From contig CBDDCT010000004.1 of the NCBI GenBank assembly GCA_965226185.1, positions 248,001-312,000 of the forward strand: 64,000 nucleotides of DNA, given 5' to 3'. The DNA comes from CBDCYS01 sp965226185 (GTDB lineage Bacteria > Acidobacteriota > Terriglobia > Bryobacterales > UBA6623). Position 1 is the first letter of the stretch. Each line of letters begins with the position of its first letter. Shown one piece after another: positions 53,647 through 62,244 of this stretch. Both the position numbers and the translations under genes were made by a program. The notes under the pieces were generated by a model. It was not told the DNA's origin, searched no databases, and saw only the letters and a list, made by a program, of their open reading frames with translations.

Positions 53647-55050
53647 GTGGTTAGCAAAAAAGTTGGAGAATTGCTTCCGTCGCGCCGTGAACTCCTTCAA
53701 TACGGAGGATACGGCCTGCTGAGCGCTTCCGCGGGCGCTTTGGCGCCGCTGAAGGTTCAAGCCGCCGCCGGCTCAAATGCGCGGCCGCGCGGCCAAGCGC
53801 GGAATGTCATCTTCGTTGAGATCTCGGGAGCGATCAGCCATATCGACTCCTTCGACTTCAAGGAGAACATTGCGACGCGGAAGGATTTCGACGTTCGCGA
53901 GACGTCGACCGGCATTTATCTGCCGCACGCTCTGTTCCCGCGGTTCGAGAAGGTGCTGGACCGTATCGCCATCGTGCGGACGTTCAAGAGCCATGAAAAA
54001 GTCCACTTGCGCGGTGAATACTATTTGCAGGCGGGCCGGCCCTTGAACGTGGCGTTCGCGCGAGAGATTCCGTCAGTCGGCACGGTGGTTGCCTCCGAGC
54101 TGGAGTCGCGCCGAAGCGAAGACGACACGTTTCCGACATACGTTTCGCTGAACCTCGAGACGAACCAGCTCGGCGCCATGTCCACCGGGTTCCTGCCTCC
54201 GCAGTATTCGGTGTTCGATATGAATCCGGAGATGGCCACGCAGGGTATGTCGCTCGATCAGAAAGCGGTCGAGCTGCTGGAACAGCGCTGGCGGCTGCTA
54301 ACCCAGTTGCGCGACAGCCAGCGTGAGCGCATGAAGAGCTACGGCAAGAACGTCGGCGCCTTCGAGGACTTCAGCGAGACCGGCAAGAAACTGCTCACCG
54401 ATTCGCGCTGGCCAGCCTCGTTCAAAGTTACGGACGAGGATCGCAAACGCTATGGCAACAGTGACTTCGGACTGTCCTGCGTCTTCAGCCGCAACCTGCT
54501 TCAGCAAGACGGCGGCACACGATACATTCACATCTGCCACTTCGGCTGGGATCACCACAAAAACATTTGGGACCACTCGGACAAAAACAACCACTACAAG
54601 CTGATTTCCGAGTTCGACCCCGCCGCCGCCAGTTTGATCGAGGACCTCGCCTCCACCCCGTCCAAGACCGACCCGAACAAGACACTGCTCGACGAGACCC
54701 TGGTCGTTCTGATGAGCGAGTTCGGACGGACCGTGGGCGCCCTGAATCACATGGGCGGGCGCGATCACCACAATCAAATTTTCCCCGCTCTGTTTGCTGG
54801 GGCGGGCGTGAAGGGCGGTCTTGTAATCGGCGAGAGCGACGCCAAAGGCGAGTTCTGCAAAGACCCAGGCTGGCGCTACAAAGATCAGCCGCAAATTGAG
54901 AATGTGGTGTCAACGATGTATTCGGCACTCGGCATCGACTGGACAAAGCGGCTCACGAACACGCCCTCGGGCCGCACCTACACCTATGTCGACGCGCTTG
55001 GCGCCAATGGTATCATTCCGACAAATGAGATCGCCGAGATTTACGGTTAG
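53647..55050 (+). CDS. DUF1501 domain-containing protein, Tat-exported
   Basis: This 467-residue protein starts at a GTG behind GGGAGGTC. PSRRELLQYGGYGLLSASAG is a Tat-like signal, and the DUF1501 core follows: NVIFVEISGAISHIDSFDFK, PRFEKVLDRIAIVRTFKSHE, VHLRGEYYLQAGRP, then LLDETLVVLMSEFGRTVGAL and GRDHHNQIFPALFAGAGVKG. The family is related to sulfatases/alkaline phosphatases by fold, but its reaction is unknown. It is the partner of the DUF1553 gene 41 bases upstream. That gene is broken by IS copy 4, so transcription may depend on a promoter in the IS. Confidence 0.92.
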   Translation: MVSKKVGELLPSRRELLQYGGYGLLSASAGALAPLKVQAAAGSNARPRGQARNVIFVEISGAISHIDSFDFKENIATRKDFDVRETSTGIYLPHALFPRFEKVLDRIAIVRTFKSHEKVHLRGEYYLQAGRPLNVAFAREIPSVGTVVASELESRRSEDDTFPTYVSLNLETNQLGAMSTGFLPPQYSVFDMNPEMATQGMSLDQKAVELLEQRWRLLTQLRDSQRERMKSYGKNVGAFEDFSETGKKLLTDSRWPASFKVTDEDRKRYGNSDFGLSCVFSRNLLQQDGGTRYIHICHFGWDHHKNIWDHSDKNNHYKLISEFDPAAASLIEDLASTPSKTDPNKTLLDETLVVLMSEFGRTVGALNHMGGRDHHNQIFPALFAGAGVKGGLVIGESDAKGEFCKDPGWRYKDQPQIENVVSTMYSALGIDWTKRLTNTPSGRTYTYVDALGANGIIPTNEIAEIYG

Positions 55051-55231
55051 GCTCTTCCGTCCAGCACTTTTGCTTTTTTTCTGCGCGCCGGGCTTTTTGG
55101 CAGCCGAGCCGGAGACCGCCCAGCCGGAGCCGGGGATGATCTCTGTCCCGGGCGGCGACTATATTCGCGGCCGCAGCTACGATTGGCCCGATCAGCGTTT
55201 CAAGTGGTATCCGAACTGGCGGTACACCTGA
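55025..55231 (+). pseudogene. Formylglycine-generating-enzyme-like protein, truncated
   Basis: The ATG overlaps the DUF1501 stop by 26 bases. A signal peptide (RPALLLFFCAPGFLAAEP) is followed by GMISVPGGDYIRGRSYDWPD, the start of an SUMF1-type domain, and QRFKWYPN. After that the sequence no longer matches and stops at 55231. The joint with the plasmid-like element is at 55210-55216. The family converts a cysteine to formylglycine or makes related oxidations, and only about 60 of some 300 residues remain. Confidence 0.75.
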
Positions 55232-55992
55232 CGCCAGGTGATCCGTTGCGGAGCGCGAAGCGGGAAGGTGCGGTAGACCAACCACAGGTAGAGATCAAGA
55301 CCCAGGGAGGACCGTTTGAGCGCCGTGAGGGCGTTCATGTCGAGTGGCACCGGGTGCTGGATGATTTCGTTGAAAAAATCCTCGCCGAGTTCGATCTTGC
55401 TCTCCCACAGCACCCGCTCGTCGGGCCGTTTGGAGTTCCACCAAAATTCCGTGCGGCGGGCGATTAGTGAGTTGACGGTGGCCTTGCCGCGCTCATCCTC
55501 GTAGATCATCGAGACGTGTGCGTTGAACAGCCGGTCCATTTGGTTGCGGAGGCGGTTCGCCACTCCCCCGGCGCTGCTGTAGACCCCCAGAGTCCGCATG
55601 AACTCGGAAAGCGAATCGCCCAGGATCAGCACACGGCTTTGGGTCCGTACCGCTTCGGTAGACACCCAGGCCAGTAGCAGGCGCGGCAAGTTGCCGTAGG
55701 GTAGTTTGTTATCCGCGCCCGCCACCATGACCAACTTGTAGGGGCCGTTGACGCGCTTGTACTGAAGCCGGTTGCCGGGGTTGGTACGGGGCAGGCTGCA
55801 CAGCGCCAGCAGGCGTGCCATGAAACCCATGTCGGGGTCCGCTTCGCTGGCCTCGACAAGCTGATTCACCTGATCGGCCTGAGTGAAGTGGTGCAACGCC
55901 TGGGGTGAGGCATCGCGGATCTCCTTCACCGGCCCGTTCAAACCAGATACGACTTCCGCAACGGGAACCAAGCTGCCGCGTTGACGCTGCAT
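55192..55992 (-). pseudogene. repA: Plasmid replication initiator RepA, C-terminally truncated
   Basis: This is a 266-residue frame of the plasmid-encoded RepA family. FMARLLALCSLPRTNPGNRL, YKLVMVAGADNKLPYGNLPR, LLLAWVSTEAVRTQSRVLIL, then SAGGVANRLRNQMDRLFNAH, WESKIELGEDFFNEIIQHPV and ALKRSSLGLDLYLWLVYRTF are typical. The domain is cut after WRQVYRQFG, where relatives continue for about 50 residues, and the last few codons belong to the chromosomal gene. It would start replication at a plasmid origin, and truncation may silence it now that the element is chromosomal. Confidence 0.85.
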
Positions 55993-56085
55993 GCCTTATT
56001 CTCCCATGTTCCCCGGATAGAAGGGGCGCGCGTTCAGCGCCGCGGAGGGTAAAAAAGGGCATCTGCAGATGGGGTCGAGATTGCC

Positions 56086-56367
56086 ATGCCGAGTCGCGTT
56101 TGTCGAGTCCCGCCAGAAGGGCGGGGATGGGGACCGGCGAAGAGCCCCTACGGCGGCGGTTCTGCCGGGGGGCCGGCTGTGGCGTGGTGTTCTGGATCTG
56201 TCGTCATTGTGACCGGGGGCACCAATACTGCGGCGAGCGCTGCCGGCGGAAAGCGCGGCGGCAACAACGGCGGGCCGCCAACCGGCGACACCAGCAAAGC
56301 CGGGAGGGACGGCTCGATCACCGCGACCGGCAACGGGCCTACCGGGACCGCCGCCGCCCCCGCGTGA
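56086..56367 (+). CDS. Possible Gly/Thr-rich small protein
   Basis: This 93-residue frame, with repeats such as VTGGTNTAASAAGGKRGGNN, is low in complexity. It overlaps the next small frame by GTGA. It has no family and could be a GC artefact. A longer frame on the minus strand and another on the plus strand cover the same DNA, without better support. Confidence 0.25.
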   Translation: MPSRVCRVPPEGRGWGPAKSPYGGGSAGGPAVAWCSGSVVIVTGGTNTAASAAGGKRGGNNGGPPTGDTSKAGRDGSITATGNGPTGTAAAPA

Positions 56368-56543
56368 CGGATCATACTTCCCCCGCGACCTACGATTCGG
56401 GCAGTATCGGGGTAGCGGAGCCTTCCCCCTCTGAAAACGGACCGGAAAGCTTCCGCGGGGAGGCTCGATATGCCGACTACCCCGAATTTGAACCCGTTTG
56501 TATCATCTGCGGCCGCACCCGCAAGGAAATCCTCACTTCGTGA
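56364..56543 (+). CDS. Possible small CxxC protein
   Basis: This 59-residue frame begins at a GTG overlapping the previous stop. It ends YPEFEPVCIICGRTRKEI, a possible half zinc ribbon of the kind present in small plasmid proteins. The overlap and cysteine pair favour it, but no family is certain. Confidence 0.35.
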   Translation: MTDHTSPATYDSGSIGVAEPSPSENGPESFRGEARYADYPEFEPVCIICGRTRKEILTS

Positions 56544-56576
56544 GGGGTGCTGACAACCAAGAGAGAGGGAGAAACC

Positions 56577-56771
56577 GTGATTCCAAAAAAGGAAGAGAAC
56601 GGCGAGAAGTACGTCACGGCCACAACCGAGGCCGAGTTTCACGCTGCGTTGAACCGTGGGTTCGCGGTCGAGGTGACGTGGGAACTGGCGGAGAAGATCG
56701 GAGTGCCCATGAACGAGGACGTGGGCACCGTGGCGGAGATCGACCAGGCGCGGAACGACCGCCACGACTAG
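56577..56771 (+). CDS. Small acidic protein upstream of ardC
   Basis: This 64-residue acidic protein begins at a GTG behind GAGAGGGAG. TTEAEFHAALNRGFAVEVTW and GVPMNEDVGTVAEIDQARND are readable and look like a folded protein. The earlier ATG at 56547 lies before the ribosome site. It lies 15 bases before ardC, so they are probably co-expressed. No known family. Confidence 0.55.
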   Translation: MIPKKEENGEKYVTATTEAEFHAALNRGFAVEVTWELAEKIGVPMNEDVGTVAEIDQARNDRHD

Positions 56772-56786
56772 GAATGGAGGCGCACT

Positions 56787-57875
56787 ATGGCGAAGAAATC
56801 CTTTTGGCAGCGCGGGGAAGACTACGCGAAGAAAGTCTCCAGCGAAATCATTGACCAGATCAAGGCCGGAGTTGCGCCCTGGCAGAAGCCGTGGAAGCCG
56901 GGAGAACAGATCAGCGCCGAAAACTTCTCAACCGGCCAGAAGTACAGCGGCGGCAACAGCCTTTACCTGATGAGCCGGGCGATCCGCGACGGACGGGGAG
57001 ACAACCGTTGGGGAACCTACAACCAGATTCGGGAAGCGGGCGGACAGGTCCGCAAGGGCGAGAAAGGGACGCAGGTTCTATTCTTCACGGATCGCAACAG
57101 CAGGGTTGCGAAGGACGAGAAAGGGCAGACGATGAAGAACAAGGAAGGCAAGACGATCTACGAAGAACAAAAGCGCGAGACGCCCATCTGTAAGCAGTAC
57201 ACGGTTTTTAACGTGGAGCAAGCCGAGGGCCTGGAATTGAAGCCGCGAGAAGGCCAAGTACGGCCCGAATGGGACGCTCACCGAGACGCCGAGAAAGTGA
57301 TCGCGGCCAGCGGGCCGACTGTGCAGCACGTCGCCGGAGATCGCGCCTACTATCGCATGGCCGAGGACAAGGTAGTGCTCCCGGAGCCGGGCCAATTCCC
57401 CACTCGCAACGGCTACTACCAGACCGCGCTTCACGAGTGCGGCCATGCAACCGGCCACCCGGATCGCATGAACCGCGACACGCTCAAAGAGGGATTAGAC
57501 AACGGCTTTGGATCGCCGGAATACGCCCGCGAAGAATTGCGGGCCGAGATCAGCGCCATGATGACCGGGGAGCGCGTAGGCGTGGGCCATGACCCGCGGC
57601 GCGGCGCGGCCTATGTCGAGAATTGGGTGAAGGTGCTTGAAAAAGACCCGCATGAGATTCATAGAGCGGCGCGAGACGCGCAGAAGATGACCGATCACCT
57701 AATGGAACGCGCCATCAACCGCGAGGTTGCCAAGCCGAGCGAGGAAAAGACGCGGGCCGAGTTGACCCAGGAATACTCTCATGCTCGCGGGCCGCAGATC
57801 AGCCAAACGCCAAAACAATCGCCCGAAAAACAACCCACTCAAGCCCAACAGCACGACGTAGGGCCGAGCCGTTAA
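56787..57875 (+). CDS. ardC: ArdC-like antirestriction protein
   Basis: This is a 362-residue protein. The N-terminal ArdC single-strand DNA-binding domain reads SSEIIDQIKAGVAPWQKPWK, GGNSLYLMSRAIRDGRGDNR and RKGEKGTQVLFFTDR. A metallopeptidase-like domain follows, with TALHECGHATGHPDR (HExxH at 216-220) and a possible third ligand in EELRAEISAMM. Plasmids send such proteins in with the transferred strand to protect it from restriction. The last 50 residues are Gln/Pro-rich and probably disordered. The ATG has GGAGGCGC in front. Confidence 0.9.
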   Translation: MAKKSFWQRGEDYAKKVSSEIIDQIKAGVAPWQKPWKPGEQISAENFSTGQKYSGGNSLYLMSRAIRDGRGDNRWGTYNQIREAGGQVRKGEKGTQVLFFTDRNSRVAKDEKGQTMKNKEGKTIYEEQKRETPICKQYTVFNVEQAEGLELKPREGQVRPEWDAHRDAEKVIAASGPTVQHVAGDRAYYRMAEDKVVLPEPGQFPTRNGYYQTALHECGHATGHPDRMNRDTLKEGLDNGFGSPEYAREELRAEISAMMTGERVGVGHDPRRGAAYVENWVKVLEKDPHEIHRAARDAQKMTDHLMERAINREVAKPSEEKTRAELTQEYSHARGPQISQTPKQSPEKQPTQAQQHDVGPSR

Positions 57876-57884
57876 GGAGCCACC

Positions 57885-58775
57885 GTGTTTGCTCCGCGAG
57901 ACTTCGCCGCCGATCCCCGGACCCGGCCCGAAGCTCGCCCCAGGCGTGACCACGCGAAAGAGCGCGAGAACCGGGAGCGCGACGGCCACCGGCGCGAATA
58001 CGATCCCCGCGGGACGAAGCGGCAGACCTTCCAGAACCGCACGGATCGAGCGGTAGCGGACGTGGGAATGTATCGCAACGTCGCCTACCGCGACGTGGTA
58101 GACGTTCACTTCGAGGGACACCCCTACACAGCGCGGCGGGCCGTGGATCAGATGGTGCGATCCGGGCAGGTTCAGGAGCATACCGCCAAGGGACCGCAAG
58201 GCGGCAACTATAAAGTGCTGACGCTCACCGAGCGCGGAGTGGAGCGGGCGGAGCGCGTAGCCCACGACCAGGGGCTTGATTCCCAACAGAAGGCATGGAG
58301 CGGGCTTGTCAAGCCCGGCGAGCTTCAACATGACGTGGCGGTGTTTCGCGCCGCGAGGATCGAGCAGAAGAAGCTACTCGAACAGGGAGCCGTCATCAAG
58401 CGGGTCCGCATTGACGCCGAACTCAAGCACGAGATCGCCAGCGCTACGGAAAGCGCCAGGGCGCGAGGCGGGAAAGAAGCGGCGGACGCCGCACGTTTGG
58501 AGGCGGCGGAGGCACTAGGTCTGCCCGTCAAGGATGGCCGCGTGGAGTACCCGGACGCGCAGCTTGAATATCTGGACGTTGAGGGCCGCAGCGGGCGCGT
58601 CAACGTCGAGGTTGCGACCGAGCACTACAGCGCCAAGAGTATCGCCGCGAAAGCCGCAGCCGGATTTGCCGTGCATGGAAGCAACGGGCGGGCGGCGGCG
58701 CGAATAGCCCGATCCCTCGGCCAGGACGAGGGCGGCGGAGGCAGCGGACGCGATAAAGGTTCTATCGAACTCTAA
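57885..58775 (+). CDS. Winged-helix protein, replication-relaxation-like
   Basis: This is a 296-residue protein. After a basic, disordered N-terminus a winged-helix region (about 55-125: HPYTARRAVDQMVRSGQVQE, then LTERGVERAERV) follows. Later, VEYPDAQLEYLDVEGRSGRV and NVEVATEHYSAKSIAAKAAA have the PD...ExE...K layout of restriction-nuclease-like domains, as in replication-relaxation proteins of conjugative elements. A role in DNA processing before transfer is inferred. It starts 9 bases after ardC. No relaxase motif is seen. Confidence 0.6.
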   Translation: MFAPRDFAADPRTRPEARPRRDHAKERENRERDGHRREYDPRGTKRQTFQNRTDRAVADVGMYRNVAYRDVVDVHFEGHPYTARRAVDQMVRSGQVQEHTAKGPQGGNYKVLTLTERGVERAERVAHDQGLDSQQKAWSGLVKPGELQHDVAVFRAARIEQKKLLEQGAVIKRVRIDAELKHEIASATESARARGGKEAADAARLEAAEALGLPVKDGRVEYPDAQLEYLDVEGRSGRVNVEVATEHYSAKSIAAKAAAGFAVHGSNGRAAARIARSLGQDEGGGGSGRDKGSIEL

Positions 58776-58790
58776 AGGGAGGTTCCCGCA

Positions 58791-59114
58791 ATGCAGCCGT
58801 GGAAGATTAGTGTTGGCTTCACGGTCATCATAATTGCCGTCGCCGCCATGATTGGCGGAGAGCGCTTCGCTTATATCGAGCCTCACATTCCGATGGTCGT
58901 CTCCCGTTATTGGACGGGCCTAGCGTGGCATGGCGGACTTGCCATAGTCACGCTGATGGCTGTGATCTACGCCGCCGCCCGCGCTTTGGGCTTGGCTGAC
59001 CTCGGCCTCAAGGTCGATCTCATGGAGCGCTCCATTCGGCGCGGAGGCGGCAGAGGGCAAACCGAGCTTGCCGAGAAGTTGGGACAAGAGGAACGGGGAG
59101 AGTTCCCCGGATAA
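58791..59114 (+). CDS. Membrane protein with two helices
   Basis: This 107-residue protein begins after AGGGAGGTT. Two membrane helices (ISVGFTVIIIAVAAMIGG and LAIVTLMAVIYAAARALG) enclose a short loop, and a charged tail (DLMERSIRRGGG) follows. It sits at the head of the type IV secretion genes, where small accessory membrane proteins are frequent. No family name. Confidence 0.65.
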   Translation: MQPWKISVGFTVIIIAVAAMIGGERFAYIEPHIPMVVSRYWTGLAWHGGLAIVTLMAVIYAAARALGLADLGLKVDLMERSIRRGGGRGQTELAEKLGQEERGEFPG

Positions 59115-59140
59115 ATCACAACAAACAAGGGAGAGACACA

Positions 59141-59518
59141 ATGACAAACAAACAGTTGACCACTATATCTAGCGGTCGATCAGCTGAACATACTACTACA
59201 TATTGTACGTGGCGGCGCGGCGGGCGCGTCGTTCTTCTGCTGAGCATCTTCGCGCTTTCGGCGGCGGAACTTATGGCGCAAACGGCACCGGCTGTACCAG
59301 TCTCAGGAGCCGGAGCAAGCCCTTGGTTGCAAGCCATTCAAGTGTTGCAGGACGCTTTCACCGGACCCATTGCGCGAGGACTCAGCTTGATTGCCGTCGT
59401 CGTGGGCGGGCTGATGTTCGCCTTCGGGGAAGGCGGCAGTAAGAAGGCGCTGGCCGGTATCATCTTCGGCCTTGGAATGGCCATGGGCGCGGCCAACTTT
59501 CTTTCGTGGCTCTTTTGA
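59141..59518 (+). CDS. virB2: VirB2/TrbC-type conjugative pilin
   Basis: This 125-residue prepilin has a long leader ending LSAAELMAQ, then a short linker and two membrane helices: ARGLSLIAVVVGGLMFAFGE, and KALAGIIFGLGMAMGAANFL. This is the VirB2/TrbC layout. It would build the conjugative pilus. The ATG follows AGGGAGAGA. The stop overlaps the next start (TGATG), so VirB2 and VirB3 are coupled. Confidence 0.88.
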   Translation: MTNKQLTTISSGRSAEHTTTYCTWRRGGRVVLLLSIFALSAAELMAQTAPAVPVSGAGASPWLQAIQVLQDAFTGPIARGLSLIAVVVGGLMFAFGEGGSKKALAGIIFGLGMAMGAANFLSWLF

Positions 59519-59814
59519 TGGAGCGCGGCGAGACATGGCGCGGATACCCGACGCTTTCCAAACCGCTCACCATCATGGGCGTCGAACGCCGCTGGTTCCT
59601 GTTGAGCGCCACGTTGGGGCTTGCCTTGTGGAACGCCATCAACTCCATTGTGGTCGGAGCATTGATCTTCGCGGTGCTCTACGGCGTCGGGTTTTGGGCC
59701 TGGAAGCAAGACCCCAACATGCTTGAAATCTTGCGGGCCTCCGCGCAGTTTCGCGCCCGCTACGATCCCGGCAAATGGGCGGAGGCTCCCTGGACCCTTC
59801 TCATTCGGAGATAG
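59518..59814 (+). CDS. virB3: VirB3/TrbD-type protein
   Basis: This 98-residue protein has two membrane stretches (FLLSATLGLALWNAINSIVV and LIFAVLYGVGFWAWK). The motif DPNMLEILRASAQFR and the short N-terminus LSKPLTIMGVERRWF are typical of VirB3/TrbD. It sits in the inner membrane with VirB4. The ATG overlaps the VirB2 stop, in preference to an in-frame codon four residues upstream. Confidence 0.88.
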   Translation: MERGETWRGYPTLSKPLTIMGVERRWFLLSATLGLALWNAINSIVVGALIFAVLYGVGFWAWKQDPNMLEILRASAQFRARYDPGKWAEAPWTLLIRR

Positions 59815-59817
59815 CGG

Positions 59818-62241
59818 GTGAACGTAGACAACGAACTCAAGGACTTTGACGCAGCGGGAGCGCTGGCCGAGGAACTGCCCTGGTGGGGCTGGCTTGAGGA
59901 TGGCCGATCCTGTCTGACGCGGGCCGGGGAGCTTATGGCGATCGCACGGCTCACGCCTAGCGTCCTGGACGGTCAGACACCCGAACAACTAGACCGGATT
60001 GTGAACCGCTGGCAGCGCATGTTGAGCGGCGTCGATTCGCGGACGCGGCTTTACTTCTATTTGTTGCGGCGTCCCATCCAATTCGAGAACCAAGGCGAGG
60101 ACGAAGGATCGAGCGTGGCCGCGCTTGGACGGCGCAAGCGGCGGGCGTTCCTTGAGAAACGGGTACAGAGCGTTAGCGCCTATGTCGCATGGGCGCATGA
60201 TCCCGGACTATCCGCCGTCGCCACTCAAAAGACGGGCGGGCCGTGGTGGATGGCCTATGCGAAAAACTGGATGGCGCGGCGGCGTAATCAACATGAATCG
60301 GTTTACCTTGAATCCTCTATCGCGGCGGCGGCGGGGAGCTTCCGGCAACTGGTCGAAGCAAGCCGAGCGCTGGTCGATGACCTGACGCCGATACGGGTGC
60401 TTGACGCGGGCCAAGCATCGCTCGTCCTGAACGAGCTTACCAACCGGCCCGGTTCCTTTTGGGACGGCGCGACCGGCAGCGGAATGAATTGGAGGCTGGC
60501 AGTCTCCGAACTCGAAGCGGAGCGGCGCAATTTGCGCCTGGACGGGGAGCCTGTCATTCTCTACTCGCTTCTCTCGCCACCCGCAGCGGCCAAGGCGAAT
60601 CTTCTACAGGAGCTTTACCGGCTCGATGCCACCATGACGGTCACTCTCGAATGGCGTCCGCGGGGCCTCGATACGGCCCGCCGAAAAATCCTGGGAGCGC
60701 AGCGCCATTACTTCTCCAAGCGTTACTCGATGTCCGCCGCCGTCCAAGAAACCGAAGGCACCGCTACGGCGATGGTGGACTCGGCGGCGGCGATGGAATC
60801 CGACCGGCTAGGCGATGCTCTGGTCGAGTTGGAGACGGACGGAATCGCTTACGGCGATCTTGCCCTGACCGTGGCGCTGCACGGCCCGCTATCCGTTACC
60901 GAGAGCTTGGACGGAGATATCCGGCGCATCTTTACCAGCCACGACGCCAAGGTGATACGAGAGGGTTACGGGCAGCTTCCCGCGTGGTTTTCGCGGATGC
61001 CCGCGCAACCGCGACGGCGGCAATGCCGATCCGTGTTTTTATCGGCGGGCGCGGTTGCTTGTATGGCTCCGATCTTCGGTCCTCCGGTGGGAACACCGCG
61101 CAGCGGCCACTTGAAGAAAGCGGCCCTGGCCGTCCTTGAAACCCAATGGAGAACCCCCTACTATTACGATCTGTTCAAAGGCGACGTAGGACATACGCTG
61201 GTGCTTGGCGCGACCGGCGCGGGCAAATCCTTCGCGCTCAACTTCCTTCTAGTTCAAGCGCTTCAATACGATCCGCGTATTCTCATTCTCGATCTAGGCG
61301 GCTCCTACCGCTGGCTGACCCAATTTCTAGGCGGAGGCTACATGGAGCTATCGCCGGAAACTGACGCGGGCGGCGGGTTTCGCTTACGGCCCTTCTCGCT
61401 TCCAGCGGGGGAGCGGACCTTCGGATTCCTTGCCGGATGGATTGCGCGGCTGTTGCGAATCGGCGGCTGGACACTCGGCGGGGAAGACCCCAGCGAGATT
61501 CGCGCCCGCGTCGAAGATATCTATGCCTTCGCACCCGCACGGCGGACCCTTGGGGTGCTGGTGCGTTCGCTGCCCTCAAAGATGTGGCCCGCTATGGGGC
61601 GCTGGCATGGCAGCGGCGCGTGGGGTCGATATTTCGATAACGCGGCGGACGCTGACGACCTCAACTTTGAGGACTGGCAGGTGATCGACATGGCGGGCGC
61701 TGCGGAGCATGAGGACTTGTGCGAAGCGGCGCTGTTCTACCTTCTGGAACGGTTGCGGCTGGCTTTGGAAAACCCCGACGAGACGGCCAGAGTAAAGCTC
61801 ATGGTCGTCGATGAAGCGTGGCGCTACTTGCAAGACCCGGCTGTGCTTTCTTATCTCGCGGAAGCCGCCAAGACGTGGCGCAAGAAAAACGCCGCGCTGA
61901 TTATCGCCACGCAAAGCGCCGTGGACGTGACCGGAACCGCAGGGGCGGAAGCCTTGCTTGAATCCATGCCGACCAAGCTGTTTCTCGCCAACCCCGACTT
62001 GCCGGACAAAGCCGCCGAAACCTTCCGGCTCAACCCTTCCGAAGTCAATACCATTCGCGGCTTGATCCCTAAGCGCGAGCTTTATCTACGCCGCACCGAC
62101 GCGGCTGGTATCTTGCGCCTCGAAGTCGATCCGGCCAGCTATTGGCTCTATACCTCGTCGCCCGTCGATGCTCACAAGCGCGCCCAGGCGGTCCACGAGT
62201 ACGGCCTCGTCGAGGCCATTGAACACCTATCCAGGAGGTAG
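59818..62241 (+). CDS. virB4: VirB4/TrbE-type conjugation ATPase
   Basis: This 807-residue ATPase starts at a GTG 3 bases after the VirB3 stop. The N-terminal half has the CagE/TrbE region: LPWWGWLEDGRSCLTRAGEL, LTNRPGSFWDGATGSGMNWR. The P-loop LVLGATGAGKSFALNFLL lies at about 465 and Walker B is LMVVDEAWRYLQD. IIATQSAVDVTGTAGAEALL is a further conserved motif. It powers pilus growth and substrate transfer. Intact and of normal length. Confidence 0.95.
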   Translation: MNVDNELKDFDAAGALAEELPWWGWLEDGRSCLTRAGELMAIARLTPSVLDGQTPEQLDRIVNRWQRMLSGVDSRTRLYFYLLRRPIQFENQGEDEGSSVAALGRRKRRAFLEKRVQSVSAYVAWAHDPGLSAVATQKTGGPWWMAYAKNWMARRRNQHESVYLESSIAAAAGSFRQLVEASRALVDDLTPIRVLDAGQASLVLNELTNRPGSFWDGATGSGMNWRLAVSELEAERRNLRLDGEPVILYSLLSPPAAAKANLLQELYRLDATMTVTLEWRPRGLDTARRKILGAQRHYFSKRYSMSAAVQETEGTATAMVDSAAAMESDRLGDALVELETDGIAYGDLALTVALHGPLSVTESLDGDIRRIFTSHDAKVIREGYGQLPAWFSRMPAQPRRRQCRSVFLSAGAVACMAPIFGPPVGTPRSGHLKKAALAVLETQWRTPYYYDLFKGDVGHTLVLGATGAGKSFALNFLLVQALQYDPRILILDLGGSYRWLTQFLGGGYMELSPETDAGGGFRLRPFSLPAGERTFGFLAGWIARLLRIGGWTLGGEDPSEIRARVEDIYAFAPARRTLGVLVRSLPSKMWPAMGRWHGSGAWGRYFDNAADADDLNFEDWQVIDMAGAAEHEDLCEAALFYLLERLRLALENPDETARVKLMVVDEAWRYLQDPAVLSYLAEAAKTWRKKNAALIIATQSAVDVTGTAGAEALLESMPTKLFLANPDLPDKAAETFRLNPSEVNTIRGLIPKRELYLRRTDAAGILRLEVDPASYWLYTSSPVDAHKRAQAVHEYGLVEAIEHLSRR

Positions 62242-62244
62242 CTC

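Noticed and set aside
55905..56543. 212-codon plus-strand frame overlapping repA start
   Set aside because: Its first part runs antisense into repA. Only the last 59 codons were kept as a possible small gene.
56148..56765. 205-codon minus-strand frame
   Set aside because: Conflicts with the small plus-strand genes that have ribosome sites; Pro/Leu-rich and without motifs.
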